A DNA stretch of 64,000 bases from Torymus aiolomorphi (lineage: Eukaryota; Arthropoda; Insecta; Hymenoptera; Torymidae): the NCBI GenBank assembly GCA_036365515.1, contig CM070873.1, positions 230,329,876 through 230,393,875 of the forward strand, in the 5' to 3' direction. The position numbers were made by a program, and so were the translations under genes. Below are positions 50,462-62,722 of this stretch, one piece after another. The notes under the pieces are model-generated. The model ran no database searches. It was not told the DNA's origin and worked only from the letters and a program-made list of their open reading frames with translations. How positions within the stretch are numbered: the stretch's first letter is position 1; each line of letters opens with the position of its first letter.

Positions 50462-50752
50462 AAACGGTTATTTTTCGCTTATTTTTTAATATCTTCAACT
50501 ATTTGCGAGATATGCAGGGTAAAAAAAATTAAAAGAGTAATGTAGGATATAGATACAATTTATGAATCATAATTTTTTACAAGTGTTCTATAATTTATTT
50601 TGATATATTAGTGTTAAGCATAAACATTTGAAAATTTCTTGATCGCTTTTTTATAAAACTATTAAAATTTATAATGAAGATTATAAATATAATGTAGGTT
50701 TTTAAATAAAAGAATTTATGTTATATACATCAGATGTTTATTTATTTAATCT

Positions 50753-51621
50753 TTACACATCTGATTTACTTATCCAACTATTATGTGAACTATCGAATCC
50801 TAACCATTTAACATACATCTGATTTCCGCGCTTCTTAAGCACCTTCTCAGCAAGATAAACATCTGGATATTGAGCTTTGAGCAGCTCTTTTTCATTGAAA
50901 TCACCGGCAATGGGTTGATCTCGATAGTCTTTTAGCTTGTAGGTAACTGGATTAGTAGCCATGACTTGACTGATCGTAAAGATCTGGGTTGACCAATTAG
51001 ATGTATAACCCTTCTCGAATACTTGCTTTATTTTGCTCACTCTTACTTTTTTCCCAATTTTAAACTTTGACTTTATAATTATTTTCGTCTGTGAAATAAA
51101 CTTCGCAAGTACTTCAGCCTCATTGGTCAATGTTATATTTTTCGGTTTCATTCCAGTGGTGCGATGTTTGCTGTTATTATACTCCTTTAGCAAATTCGAC
51201 AATATATCAAGCCACTTATACTTCCCACGCAAGCTGAATTGCATCCACATTCCACATCTTTTGCTTGAGAGTTCAATTGAAACGTTCGCAAATAGATGCT
51301 TTGAGATTACTATAAGTGTAATAGAGAGTTATTCCACATCGTTGCATTAAACTTTGAAATGAAGCATTGTAAAATTCTTTGCCTCAGTCTATAAATTTGT
51401 TGGTTTGTGGCCCTGCTGCAAGATAGATTTCATTGCTGTTGTGACATCACTGCCAGTCTTTTGCTCTACAGGCACAGCCCATGCATACTTAGAGAATACA
51501 GAAATTGTTTTCTCGAGCATAAGGCTGCATCTTCACTAGATCAGCTTGCCATGTCTAATCTAAACCACGTACAATAAACTTACGTCGTCGGTAATTTCGA
51601 CGTGCAGGTGTATGAAGCTCC
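50753..51621 (-). pseudogene. Polinton/Maverick-type integrase with C-terminal chromodomain, decayed
   Basis: The C-terminal 165 residues are open at 50753-51250: a WLDIL-LLKEYNNSKHRTTGMKP end of the rve core, an SH3-like KFKIGKKVRVSK-FEKGYTSNW segment, a TNPVTYKLKDY segment, then a chromodomain with YLAEKVLKKRGNQMYVKWLG. Upstream on the same strand up to 51621, pieces LHTPARRNYRRRKFIVRGLD and KYAWAVPVEQKTGSDVTTA remain but are split by several stops and frame changes. Polinton polymerase, protease, ATPase and capsid genes were not seen nearby, so this is an isolated relic. Confidence 0.85.
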
Positions 51622-51769
51622 TTAATTACTTATTGCTATGAATTATTGAAATCTCTTGTAATTTTGTCGTTCAGGTAAGGAAAAAGTATTAGAAGAAAAT
51701 TTATTCATAAAATTTTTTCACTGAGATTCATTCTTTTGTTTATCTTTTTGACTGTTATCAAATGTGTTC

Positions 51770-52150
51770 ATCAAATGACCTACATCCTTGATCTCAAGGT
51801 CATGGTCAATGTCACTATCAGTTGGCCCCCTCCAAACCATACAAATTTTGTATTTAATGTTTTTTTCTAGTTTGCAAAGTTTTCGGAATGTACGGATGCA
51901 TTGATTGATTTAGATCTTCACCATGACCTTGATCCAAGATCATATCTGAACGTAAAATTTTCCGCTCTTTCCATTTACGAGGTCAAAAGTGGGAGTTCCC
52001 ATTTAAAAAATCGATTTGACCTTCAAATGACCTTCATCCTTGACCTAAAGGTCATGGTCAAGGTCACCGTCAGTTGGCCCCCTCCGACAATTTTTATAAT
52101 TAAAGTTTTTTCCATCTCCCTTACTTTTCGGGATATTTACGTGGTCTGTT
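51770..52150. repeat. ~250-bp tandem duplication rich in AGGTCA half-sites
   Basis: An AAGGTCATGGTCAA segment followed by CAGTTGGCCCCCTCC occurs near 51802 and again near 52051, about 250 bp apart. Each copy has two or three direct AGGTCA/TGGTCA half-sites, and inverted TGACCT copies precede them. The half-sites are part of a repeat, so regulatory meaning is not implied. Confidence 0.75.
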
Positions 52151-52192
52151 GAAAATGGGACACCGTGTATATAGATAAAATATTGAGCAAAC

Positions 52193-52775
52193 AACCCTGG
52201 TGGAAATTTGTCTATCTGAAATGGCCAACAATCTCAATAAATAGGTAGAAAAAATGGCTAGTTAATAGGCCCCGGTGAAATGCTTTTTCTCCCATTATTC
52301 ACACATTTAATAGATTGGACATAACCTCCAAATTTTCGTTTTAAGTTTACTTAAAGAATTGACGTTAAATTGGATGGTATTCAGCTGTAACTGATAGCTT
52401 ACTAAAATATAAACAATATGAGCAGACAGAAAAACCATTTACAGTAGTCCTTTTGAAGATATTACGTAGAATGTATTTATTACCATTAGATTCTGTCTCT
52501 CTCACTCCTTGTCATAACAACAGGCCTTCTACTAGCCATTTCCGGACTAAAAAAACTGATCAGTTTTAATACCTTTAAAATACTCAAGAACAAGCTTGTG
52601 TTTGTCTTCGCAAAACTCATTCTATTTTTCAATCTATTAAATGTTCGAATAATAGGGAAAAACCCGTTTCACCGGGAGCTAGAAATTGGAAAAGGGAAAT
52701 TCCCATTTTATAGCAAGTTTCTAATATAAATGGCCAGTTAATAGTTAGAAAATGTTTTGGATTTCCACCAGGGAA
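52193..52775. mobile_element. 579-bp CCCTGGTGGAAA MITE with AA target duplication
   Basis: Element 52195-52773 runs from CCCTGGTGGAAATTTG to ATTTCCACCAGGG, flanked by AA on both sides. It is a G-variant of the TIR seen at 19.76 and 41.95 kb. It carries a second element (52271-52676) inside. Confidence 0.82.
52271..52676. mobile_element. Nested MITE with CCCGGTGAAA termini
   Basis: CCCGGTGAAATG at the left and GTTTCACCGGG at the right are complementary. Pairing continues through CATTTAATAGATTG on the left and CAATCTATTAAATG on the right, so the arms are about 46 bp. It interrupts the CCCTGGTGGAAA element. The target duplication is unclear. Confidence 0.75.
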
Positions 52776-53003
52776 GAAAGAAGGGAAAGATGGGACAGAA
52801 GGGAGAAAACGATGGCAACAGAGAAAGAACGAGGGGTGAAAAAGGACAAAGATATAAGAACAGACAAGAAGGAAGAAGAGGCTACAACAGGATACAATAA
52901 GACAACAGAAGGAAAGTTAAGAATACCCATTGGGAAAGAAGAGCAGGACAAAGAAATATATGATAAAGAGGAAGAAGATGTTGGAGTCGAAGAAGAAATT
53001 TAG
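52752..53003 (+). other. Short charged ORF of unknown origin
   Basis: An 83-codon frame beginning in the MITE end and running through a Lys/Glu/Arg-rich stretch to TAG at 53001. It has no domain, only low-complexity charge. It could be the tail of a retroelement or host exon, or a chance frame in a purine-rich tract. I lean to chance. Confidence 0.25.
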
Positions 53004-53329
53004 ATACATTTAGAAAAGTGTATTATAGTAGATAATAGGTTGACCAATACACAAAGATTGACAAGAACAAGTACACTGACACACACACACATACGTATGA
53101 TGTAATACGACGCTGATGATAAGATGAAACACACAACACAACATACATGTACACGCACACACACATGTAAAGTAATTTTTATATATACACAAACAGGCAA
53201 CACCATACAACACTTAGCAGAAGTAATTTTAAGGAATGAAATGTATTAAAAAAAAAATTTAACATTGTTGTTAATAAAAGCATTTATTATTGTTAACTTA
53301 TAAATGAAAAAACATATATTTGTTGCACC

Positions 53330-53790
53330 CATCCTTTTGCACGACTTAAAAATTATATGCTAATGCCCGATACCCCATGCTCTATGCGCACTGCAGCGCG
53401 GCGATTCTTGCGCCTGTCATATCTACATTGAAATTAGACCCAGTTTGAGATGACGCATACATATGCCCCATGCTCCCTGCACGCTGGGATACTGGCCGTG
53501 TCTTTTGGATTTATCGGCCTACTATACGCTCTTACTATCGCCATGGGTCTACCCTGGCCATGCTACTGAGCCACTAACGTGATGGTAAAATCGTATCTGC
53601 TACAAAACATTTTTACCATCACTAGATTATTATAAACTTATAAACTGTAATAAATCAATGAAAAAAAAAACATAATCGAATTATTTATTTCTTACACCTC
53701 ATTCTTTTGCATGCAAATGCCCCATGCCCCATGCAAATTGGCCTTGTCTTTCGGATTTTATCGGTCTACTATACTCTCTTACTATCATAA
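53330..53790. repeat. Degenerate direct repeat with GCCCCATGC motifs
   Basis: ATGCCCCATGCTCC with TTTATCGGCCTACTATACGC at 53463-53532 recurs as ATGCCCCATGCCCC with TTTATCGGTCTACTATACTC at 53708-53780, about 245 bp apart. Both are followed by TCTTACTATC. Origin unknown. Confidence 0.7.
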
Positions 53791-54022
53791 ATGGCATACA
53801 CGCGCTTAGCTTTGAACAATTTTACCATCACATGATTATTATATAGTAAGTGGCGCGTAGTAGATGCGCTGCCCCTACTACAATATATAAAATTTTGTAT
53901 CGACTAATGTATGACGAACAACATTAATAACTGAAATATAAACAAAATCATGACTAAGTGGATCAATTCAATAGGTACAAAAACTTATTTAACACTAAGC
54001 ATGAGTACAAGAAAATTTATTA

Positions 54023-54370
54023 ATGCGTATAAATATGTCGATAACTTTCATTGTAATGCATTTTCTGAACTTATATATTGTTTTTGCGATGTATACTTTA
54101 TGTAAAGAAAAAATTTTACACGAAGAAATAGTATTTGCTGAAAAATTATTTATCGAATTTGTTTCGAGATATCAAGATTTGTACGGCATAAAACATATGT
54201 CGTGTAATTTGCACAGTACCCAACACTTGGGTGAAGTAGTCAGACGTAATGGTCCTCTTTGGACAACGTCGTGCTTCCCATTAGAAGACCTAAATGGCAA
54301 AATGAAATCTTCGGTACATGATAGTAACTCTCCTCACGTACAAATCATACGCAATTTAAGTATAATATGA
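54023..54370 (+). pseudogene. CACTA/EnSpm-like transposase fragment (DUF4218-type region)
   Basis: The 115-codon frame contains YGIKHMSCNLHSTQHLGEVV, then GPLWTTSCFPLEDLNGKM and SPHVQII. The arrangement N-H-x3-HL, GPLW-x2-S-F-E-x2-NG is characteristic of the C-terminal helper region of CACTA-type transposases and related insect proteins. The catalytic DDE part is not seen upstream and a stop follows at 54368. It is an isolated fragment inside the 5.7-kb TIR-bounded region. Family assignment rests on motif spacing only. Confidence 0.6.
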
Positions 54371-55337
54371 AAATATACATTTGCAAAGATGAGTGGCTTC
54401 AAAAAGAAAGTAAATTATATGATTTTTGTAATTCTGTTTTTATCGTCTAAAAAAAGCATGAAATTAACAAAAATAGATATCTCTACTTATATTGTTGATT
54501 ATGTTTCGAAATGTAAAATCATCTTAATTATCAGCATATTTTCATCGATCACAATTTATTTACTGAGAATATTTTCACTTTCCGTGGTTATTATAAAATA
54601 AGATATTTTTCTCGTCAAAAACACATCAGAGCAAACTTACCGAATCTTTTTATGTGAAATATTTAGATGAATCATAGACGTGTTTTGGAGCTATAGAAAA
54701 ACTCTTGTGTGTTAAAAATTGTCACAGCAAACAATTTTGCGAATGTGCTACAACGTACTATGCATTGATTTAACATTTCAATGTTGAAACTCCGTTTTAC
54801 GTAAATGTAGAGGGACAAACATTCATATAATTTATTCATAAATGTATCGAGCCAATCCAAAGTCCATTACAAATTATCGATATAAAAAATTTATTAACGG
54901 TATGCTGCCATATTTTTGAAGAACATGTAAATACCAACTACATAATTGAAGCTGTTAATAATTTAGAATCGGAATAACTGATTTATAATTGAATTGCGAA
55001 TAAATTTAAAATAAAATTTTACTGAAACTGGTGTTTCTCTTTTTTGAAAAATTATACTGTACATATATTTTGAAAATTAATTAAGGTTAGTATTTATATT
55101 TATCTGTACATCGGATCATGAAAATTGGCAATATATTGGCAATCTATTGCGACAATAAGACATCTAAAATTAATGTAACAATTGGCAATATATTGCTTAT
55201 ATGTGGCCGATATCGTTGCGTAGCGCTATATCAGCCACATATAAGCAATACTATTTCCAATATATTGGCCACATATAACCCATGCCCATTGTTCATATAT
55301 TGCTAATGTATTGCCAATAGTTGTTTTTTAGCGCGGG

Positions 55338-55800
55338 TTTTCTTCCCCCCAGCGCGCAGACACCTAAGGAAAAAGAAAAATATAATATCTTCTATGTAAC
55401 TCGCTGATCGTCGGCAAAAATACAAAGCGAGTCTCCCGCGGTGTCTGCGCGCACGCGCACGCGTCAACGTTAGCGCCCGTTACGTGCGATGCGCGCTGAT
55501 TACCTGCCCACATGTGGGAAAGACGCGTGAGTTATATCCCGCTGCGGCGGATATAACGCTTACGTGCATCGGTCAATCGCTCGGAACGAATCACGAGCGC
55601 GCGGACGATATAAAAACGGACGTAAACGCGTGCGTGCAGGATGACCGCGTGGGCGGTCAAGGAGGGGAAGAAACGAAAGGAACAATAAAAACTTTCAGTG
55701 CATGTGTGTATTTTTCCTCGATTCGGCGACGAGATTCCGGTCGCCCGCCCCGAGGAATCGAAAATAGAGTCTCGGTGGCGCTATATGTTTGACGCGATCT
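55338..55800. other. GC/CpG-rich island
   Basis: Begins immediately after the TIR-bounded element and is rich in CG steps (GCGCGCACGCGCACGCG near 55450). The 102-codon frame at 55484 lacks a domain or consistent codon signal. It may be single-copy regulatory DNA interrupted by the element. Confidence 0.35.
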
Positions 55801-56544
55801 TGCAAGACTGATGTATTTTTGAAATGGAGCTAAATGAGCTGTGACTGCTCGTTTGATCGGCCTTTTCGACGACTTGCGTTTCATTAGCTTTGAATCTCGA
55901 ATTGCACAAAGATCGTAATATATAGGATATCTAAGTTGTGCTAGGTTTATATACACGGCGAGAAATATAAAGAAAGGTATTAAAAATATATATACGACGT
56001 GTCGTAAAAAAATGCTTGATATGAAGAATTTACAAGAGATCGTCATTTGGATCAGAACCAAACGGCGACAAATAAAATTACGAATTGAGATTTAACTCTT
56101 GTGTGATTATTTTTTAATTACAATGTGTGTCGTGAGCCACGAGTATCTTGTAATAAAAGGAACGTTTATTTGCGAGTATGGAGAAAGGTCGCAGGAGAAC
56201 CAAAAGAGAAGAAAGCAATAAGAATTCTGCCACCATAACCCAAATGGTAACGAGAGAAATTTCTAAAAAAGAGAATATAAATATCCAGAGAAGAGTTTTA
56301 AAAGATGTTAATATTTAGGAATCAGATTACGTAAGAGCAAATCCAAAATTGATACTTATTCTGAGCTGATTTTTATATTTATATTAGAGTTTCTAAAAAA
56401 GAAAAAAAAATTACGTGGGTTATTATGGTGATTTTTAGCTTAAAAGAATTTAGAAAAAGCTTTAATATAATTAATTAATTATATTATTTATTATAATTTA
56501 ATTAGATAATTAGTTGCGAAAGAGTTTCAATAGTATATTACATA
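55801..56544. other. AT-rich spacer with a 46-codon ORF
   Basis: An ATG at 56178 opens a 46-residue Lys/Arg-rich frame starting MEKGRRRTKREESNKNSA and ending at a TAG near 56316. It has no recognised domain and I do not promote it to a gene. Confidence 0.3.
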
Positions 56545-56653
56545 CCTAGGCCAGTAAAATAAGAAATGTCTCAGATCACATTTAATTGTCGGCCGAGGCG
56601 AAGCCGAGGTTGACAAACATGTGATCTGTGGCTTTCTTTTTTATTGGCCAAGG
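56545..56653. mobile_element. 109-bp MITE with CCTWGGCCARTAAAA termini
   Basis: CCTAGGCCAGTAAAATAAG and CTTTCTTTTTTATTGGCCAAGG are complementary at the two ends. An inner CAGATCACAT/ATGTGATCTG pair and a GGCCGAGGCGAAGCCGAGG centre complete the hairpin. No confident target duplication. Confidence 0.7.
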
Positions 56654-56765
56654 TGTGTATACTATTTTTTTGCTCGACGGCGCCGGAAAGCGGCAACTTC
56701 GTTTCGTGCAGCGGCCGGGAAGTTGGCGCTTTCCGGACGGAGGGCAGAAAATATATTTGTTTTAT

Positions 56766-56886
56766 TGCTTCCTCCTAGAGGAAGCTTTGTGATAGTAATT
56801 ATTGGAGTTTTTAAAAAAACATGTTATAATTGTTTTTTGAGGTGTTAGGAATCAAAATACATGATTTTTGAAAAATGTCTGTATGG

Positions 56887-56930
<44 letters not shown>

Positions 56931-57956
56931 CTGAATCTCAACTTCTACTCGATCGATTTTGACCGGACATGTCTCATTTTTTTGTAAAATTTTCGTATTT
57001 TACAAAGTTATTTTCTTTGTCGCATGATAACTAGAGAAAATAAAAATTGGTTTAATCATGTTCAAATTTTGTGGAGATGTAGAGTCTATATATTATCGTA
57101 TAAGTCCTTTAGGTAAAAGAATTGTCTCATGATTTTTAGAGATATTTAAGGTTAAAATTCTTTTATGGTTTTTTTCAAAATCGTAATTTCTCAATGACGA
57201 CTCCATGTATCAGCTTGAAATTTATAGACTATTTTGTATGCGATATAGGCAATACCTGTGTAAAATTTCATCCAGATTATATGGTTATTTTTTTAGATGT
57301 TTGATATTTAAAATTTTAGCCTTTTTGAAAATGACTTTCTTTGTTGTCGCACAATATAACTATACATTAAAATTGTTTTAATTTCTTTGAAATTTGGTGG
57401 AGATGTAGAGTTTGTATATTATTTATTAGAAAAGTTCTTAGGGTAAAAGTATTCGTTTATGAATTTCAGAAATATTTCAGGTTAAAACTATTTTAGCCCT
57501 CTTTATAAATCGTAATTATTCGGGAACGCATTTATGTATACTAGAAAATGAAAATGACATGCCCTATGCGTTATGTGCTGATGCGCACGTGTTGTATACC
57601 TGCTTTTATTTTGTAATAGCCATTTATTATTTTTAAGGTTAGAACCTTTTTCTTACATCGGAAATTCCAGAACGAGCACACAAATACGGACAGGCATACT
57701 ACTAGAGACAAGTACCCTATGTGTGAAATTTCACAAAGAAAATATAATTTGAAGTAAAGGTTATTTAGGAATTTTAAAAGGTTTTGACGATAATATTACA
57801 ATCAATTATTTTATGTATTTTTCACACATAATTTAAAAAAAAATCATACCTATTATTTTATTCATATTTTATACATATTTTAAAAATTAATAATTTTTAA
57901 TCTTCATAAATGAATTTAATTTTGAGGAAGCGACGGGCCAATGAATTGGCAACGGT
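56766..57956 (-). mobile_element. R-family element, copy d (reverse, internally deleted)
   Basis: Starts at GCTTCCTCCTAGAGGAAGC and ends at CAATGAATTGGCAACGGTTT. A (GT)n tract at 56889-56930 occupies the usual position. Sequence jumps at about 56985 from the terminal part straight into the internal units (CTCATTTTTTTGTAAAATTT), so one unit and its flank were deleted relative to copy c. The GTGTGAAATTTCACA palindrome is kept at about 57720. Confidence 0.8.
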
Positions 57957-57970
57957 TTTTTTTCAACGTA

Positions 57971-59131
57971 TTATACGTTGATAGGGCTGCACGAAATAGC
58001 AAGATTAATCTTGATATTGTATTGTCTTGCCTCAATATTCGAGGCAGTAATCGATACAATATTTATATACAGTTTTCGATACAATATCAAGATTATGGTG
58101 TCAAGAATGTAAAGAACCTTGTCTTGTTTTGAAAATAACTTAACATTTTCTAATCGTAATAATTTATCGAAATAAAAACAATTATTTAACTCTCACGCGA
58201 AGGCGCATTTATTAACTCAATAAACTTCGGTAGTTGCTGATTACCATCTACGAACGAGATGTTTGAGTGATAAAGGCTGGTGGGGTGGTCGATGATGCGC
58301 TCCTATATTGCTTCGGGCCGGCTTACTTGGGTACGTGAGGTCACAGCGTGGAGGTGAGTTACCTACCGGCGGCGCGCGCTAGAGATATATGGCGGGAAAA
58401 ATCTAAGTTCAAATTTTGTTTCAAATTCCGATGTGCCGAAATTCTATTGTTTTTATATTAAGCCTAATGTATTTGTATATTAAATTACGTTCAGTTATAT
58501 TACTCGTAAAATTCAGTAAATTTGAAACTTAAAAGTTTCTTAAATTTACGGACATTTTAATTGACTCGATTACAGTCGCACGTCTGCGTGATTTCCTCTT
58601 CTACATGGACCTCGTGTCCCCCGACTATTTGGGCTTAAGCCTTTTTTAAATAGTCAACTCGCTTACTATTTCACTTCAGCGCGCCTTCTCGATCTACGTG
58701 AACCTCGCCTCCCCCTTCTATTTGGGTTTAAGACTTTTTTTAAATAATCAACTTGCTTACTGTTTCACGTCTTCGTGTCTTCCACTTCTACGTGAATTTC
58801 GCGTGCCCCGACTATTTAGGTTTAAAACTTTTTTATATAATCTACTTGCTTTTTGCCGCATGTCTGCGTAACTTCATTTTTGCGTGGACCTCGCGTTTCC
58901 CGGGTATTTGGGTTTGAGACCTATTCTAATGATTGACTCGCTTACTGTCGCATGACTGTTGAACTCTAATATGCTCAAGAATTTCAAGACAAGAAAGACA
59001 AGAAATAATACTTTTTATATTGACTGAAAAAACCAAAACAAGAGAGAAATTTTCAAGAATTAACAAGAGCGAAACAATAATTACAGAAATATTGTATTGT
59101 CTTGCTCTCGTGCAGCCCTAATTTATACGTT
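57971..59131 (+). mobile_element. hAT-like element, copy B, intact
   Basis: Core 57982-59120 starts TAGGGCTGCACGA and ends TCGTGCAGCCCTA. The direct repeat TTATACGTT lies at 57971-57979 and 59123-59131, separated from the core by two bases each side, consistent with an 8-bp hAT target duplication. No transposase frame. It is the uninterrupted reference for copy A and defines the 9.9-kb and family C insertions there. Confidence 0.85.
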
Positions 59132-60715
<1,584 letters not shown>

Positions 60716-61610
60716 ACCCCCCGATAAACATTGAACAAACATCCCATCAACGAAGCTCCGTCATGACACACGACGAGGCTCTTTAAAAGGAACTAAACCG
60801 CCTCGACAATTGCCCGTGCAGAGAGCATCGAAAAGCCGGCTTACACAAACGTGCACACGCTTGTGCTCGCGTCGTAAAAACCGGCGTATATTTGCGAAAA
60901 AATGACGCACGCGCAGCTAATTTATGCGTGCACCATTATAATTTTCCTCGGGCAAATCCGCCGCGGCGAAAGCAGGCTTTACTCTCGCTCCTCTTCCACC
61001 GCCGCTGCCGACAAAGTCAATACTCGCGCGCTCGCTTTCCCTCTCTCCCTCTAACTCCTCCGTGGGCTGCCTCGTCCCCACCCACCTACAGCTACGGCAC
61101 TGCACCCACCCGGCAGGCGAGTATTTACTCGGCGAGAGCGAGAGATAAGGTCTTTAGCCTTGTTTCGACATGTCACGCGCAAGCGCTGGCGAGCGCGAAA
61201 AATAATTGCGAGATAGGACGTTTTCCGCACTCGTATAGTATGTGTGTGTGCGGGAAAGGTCGGGGAGCGTAGGTGGCGTGAAGGAGGAGGGGGCAGAGCA
61301 ACACGCACAATTGCAGCGCTGCTGCTCGTGTACGGTTCAAGGCCTCGCGCTGCTCGCCAGCCAGCCAGCGCGGAGAAGAGCCGGCGCGCGCGATCGATGT
61401 GTCACTGTACATACTCCGAAAATGGGTGCATTATCGTGCGGAAGCGGAGAGTTGCGGACGCGAGAGAGAGAGTTTCGCACCTGTGCGCACCGCCGCGATA
61501 TTATACCGCTGACCCGATTTCGCGTCATGCGGATTACTGTATTAGTAGGCCGAATAATTGTCCGCATTTTCAGGCGCCGTTTCTGTGCCTCATTTCAGAG
61601 ATAATTATAA
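60716..61610. other. GC/CpG-rich island, no gene called
   Basis: CpG-rich block similar to those at 1.4, 5.0, 29.3 and 43.7 kb. At least six overlapping frames of 62-150 codons occur on both strands, a sign of stop-poor GC-rich DNA rather than coding selection. It contains a CCAGCCAGC repeat and GA tracts. Confidence 0.4.
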
Positions 61611-62186
61611 TGCGGTTGCACAATTGTCCAAAATGTTTGCTCAGTGTGTGTTTTGTGGTTGACAGAATAAGTCGAATTCTTTTTTTGAAAAGGTGAGGGC
61701 TGGCGATTGCCTTTTACTCAGTTCGGAAGAAATTATTTTTAGTATAGTCATACATTTTAGCGTTTTAATATCTTTTCTTTCAGTCCTCTGCTAGGCCTAT
61801 ATTAATGTCAATCAAAATTTAGAAAGTCATGCGTTTATTGATCGTTATAAGCACTGGATATCAATCGTATTTATCAACATTTTTGGTAGAATGTTTTTTC
61901 AGCTCACTTAATTGGTTTTTTTATATCTCACGATTTGAATGTATGCTGAAAAAAATTATAGAAACAATCTCACAAAAAGGTATTAGTGTTATATTATTTA
62001 AATTTGCTACGTGATGATGAGATTCAGATTGGAAAGTAAACGTTATTGTGTATCGTCGCAGCTCGCTATTGTTGGTAGAAATTAATTAAATCGTCGAAAA
62101 AATCCACACGTCTTGAATAAACATACAAATCCGTGGTTGACTGCACTATTGACTGATCGAAGCTCGTTTCAAAGTGTTGCACCGGC

Positions 62187-62265
62187 TGACGTCACCCGTT
62201 ACTGATGCCTGAGTTATATAAACCTCCACGAGCGCTTACACTGATGCATTGACCGATGCAGTGTC
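62187..62265 (+). promoter_or_regulatory. Candidate promoter: CRE plus TATA box
   Basis: TGACGTCA at 62187-62194 is followed 20 bp later by TATATAAA at 62215-62222 in a locally GC-richer context. Possible start sites lie about 25-45 bp downstream around the CACTG and GCAGTG motifs. No coding frame follows within the next few hundred bases, so it would need to drive a non-coding or spliced leader exon. Confidence 0.35.
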
Positions 62266-62722
62266 GGTATCTTCCTTTCTGTTTATCATTCGTAATTATT
62301 ATTGATCCTCTTATAATATTAATACTACTTGTTAATTAATTTGCTCTAATTAATGAACTTTGATCATAATAATAATAAATTAGTAATTAATAGTTTGACA
62401 TTTAATATGAAATAACAATGAATATTACAGCTAAATAGTGGATTAATGAAATGCAGTTGTTTTCCTGGTCGACTAATTGAAATCTTAAATTATAAATTCA
62501 AAAATTATTGACTTCAAATTGTTTGACAGAAAGCTCCATCTACAGGAGTCTGAACAAAGGTTAGAGCCCGCGGATAGTAATGCAGTGGTCTCCATCACCT
62601 GCAGAGTAGTTTCAAAGTAATTATTTGTCGTTATAGATGGTGCTGTGATCATAGTCTAGTTTTCCATTTTCACTCCATTTTCGTTAAAAAAGGACGAAAA
62701 AATGTTTTAAGAATCTAAATAA

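Larger units (their letters stand above)
49637..55337. mobile_element. 5.7-kb region bounded by ~56-bp terminal inverted repeats
   Basis: The left terminus 49637-49695 (CCCGCATAAAAAAAAAACAA, ATTGGCAATGCATTAGCAAT, ending GGGCAT) is the inverted complement of 55282-55337, with few mismatches. Subterminal TTGGCAATATATTG motifs and a GCTTATATGTGGC hairpin (55195-55244) lie inside the right end. Flanking bases show no clear target duplication. The interior mixes a Polinton integrase relic, a CACTA-like transposase fragment and nested MITEs, so the element's own class is uncertain. Confidence 0.75.

Noticed and set aside
52752..53003. Lys/Glu-rich ORF as a retrotransposon gag
   Set aside because: No zinc knuckle or capsid-type region; starts within a MITE terminus; simple purine-rich composition explains it.
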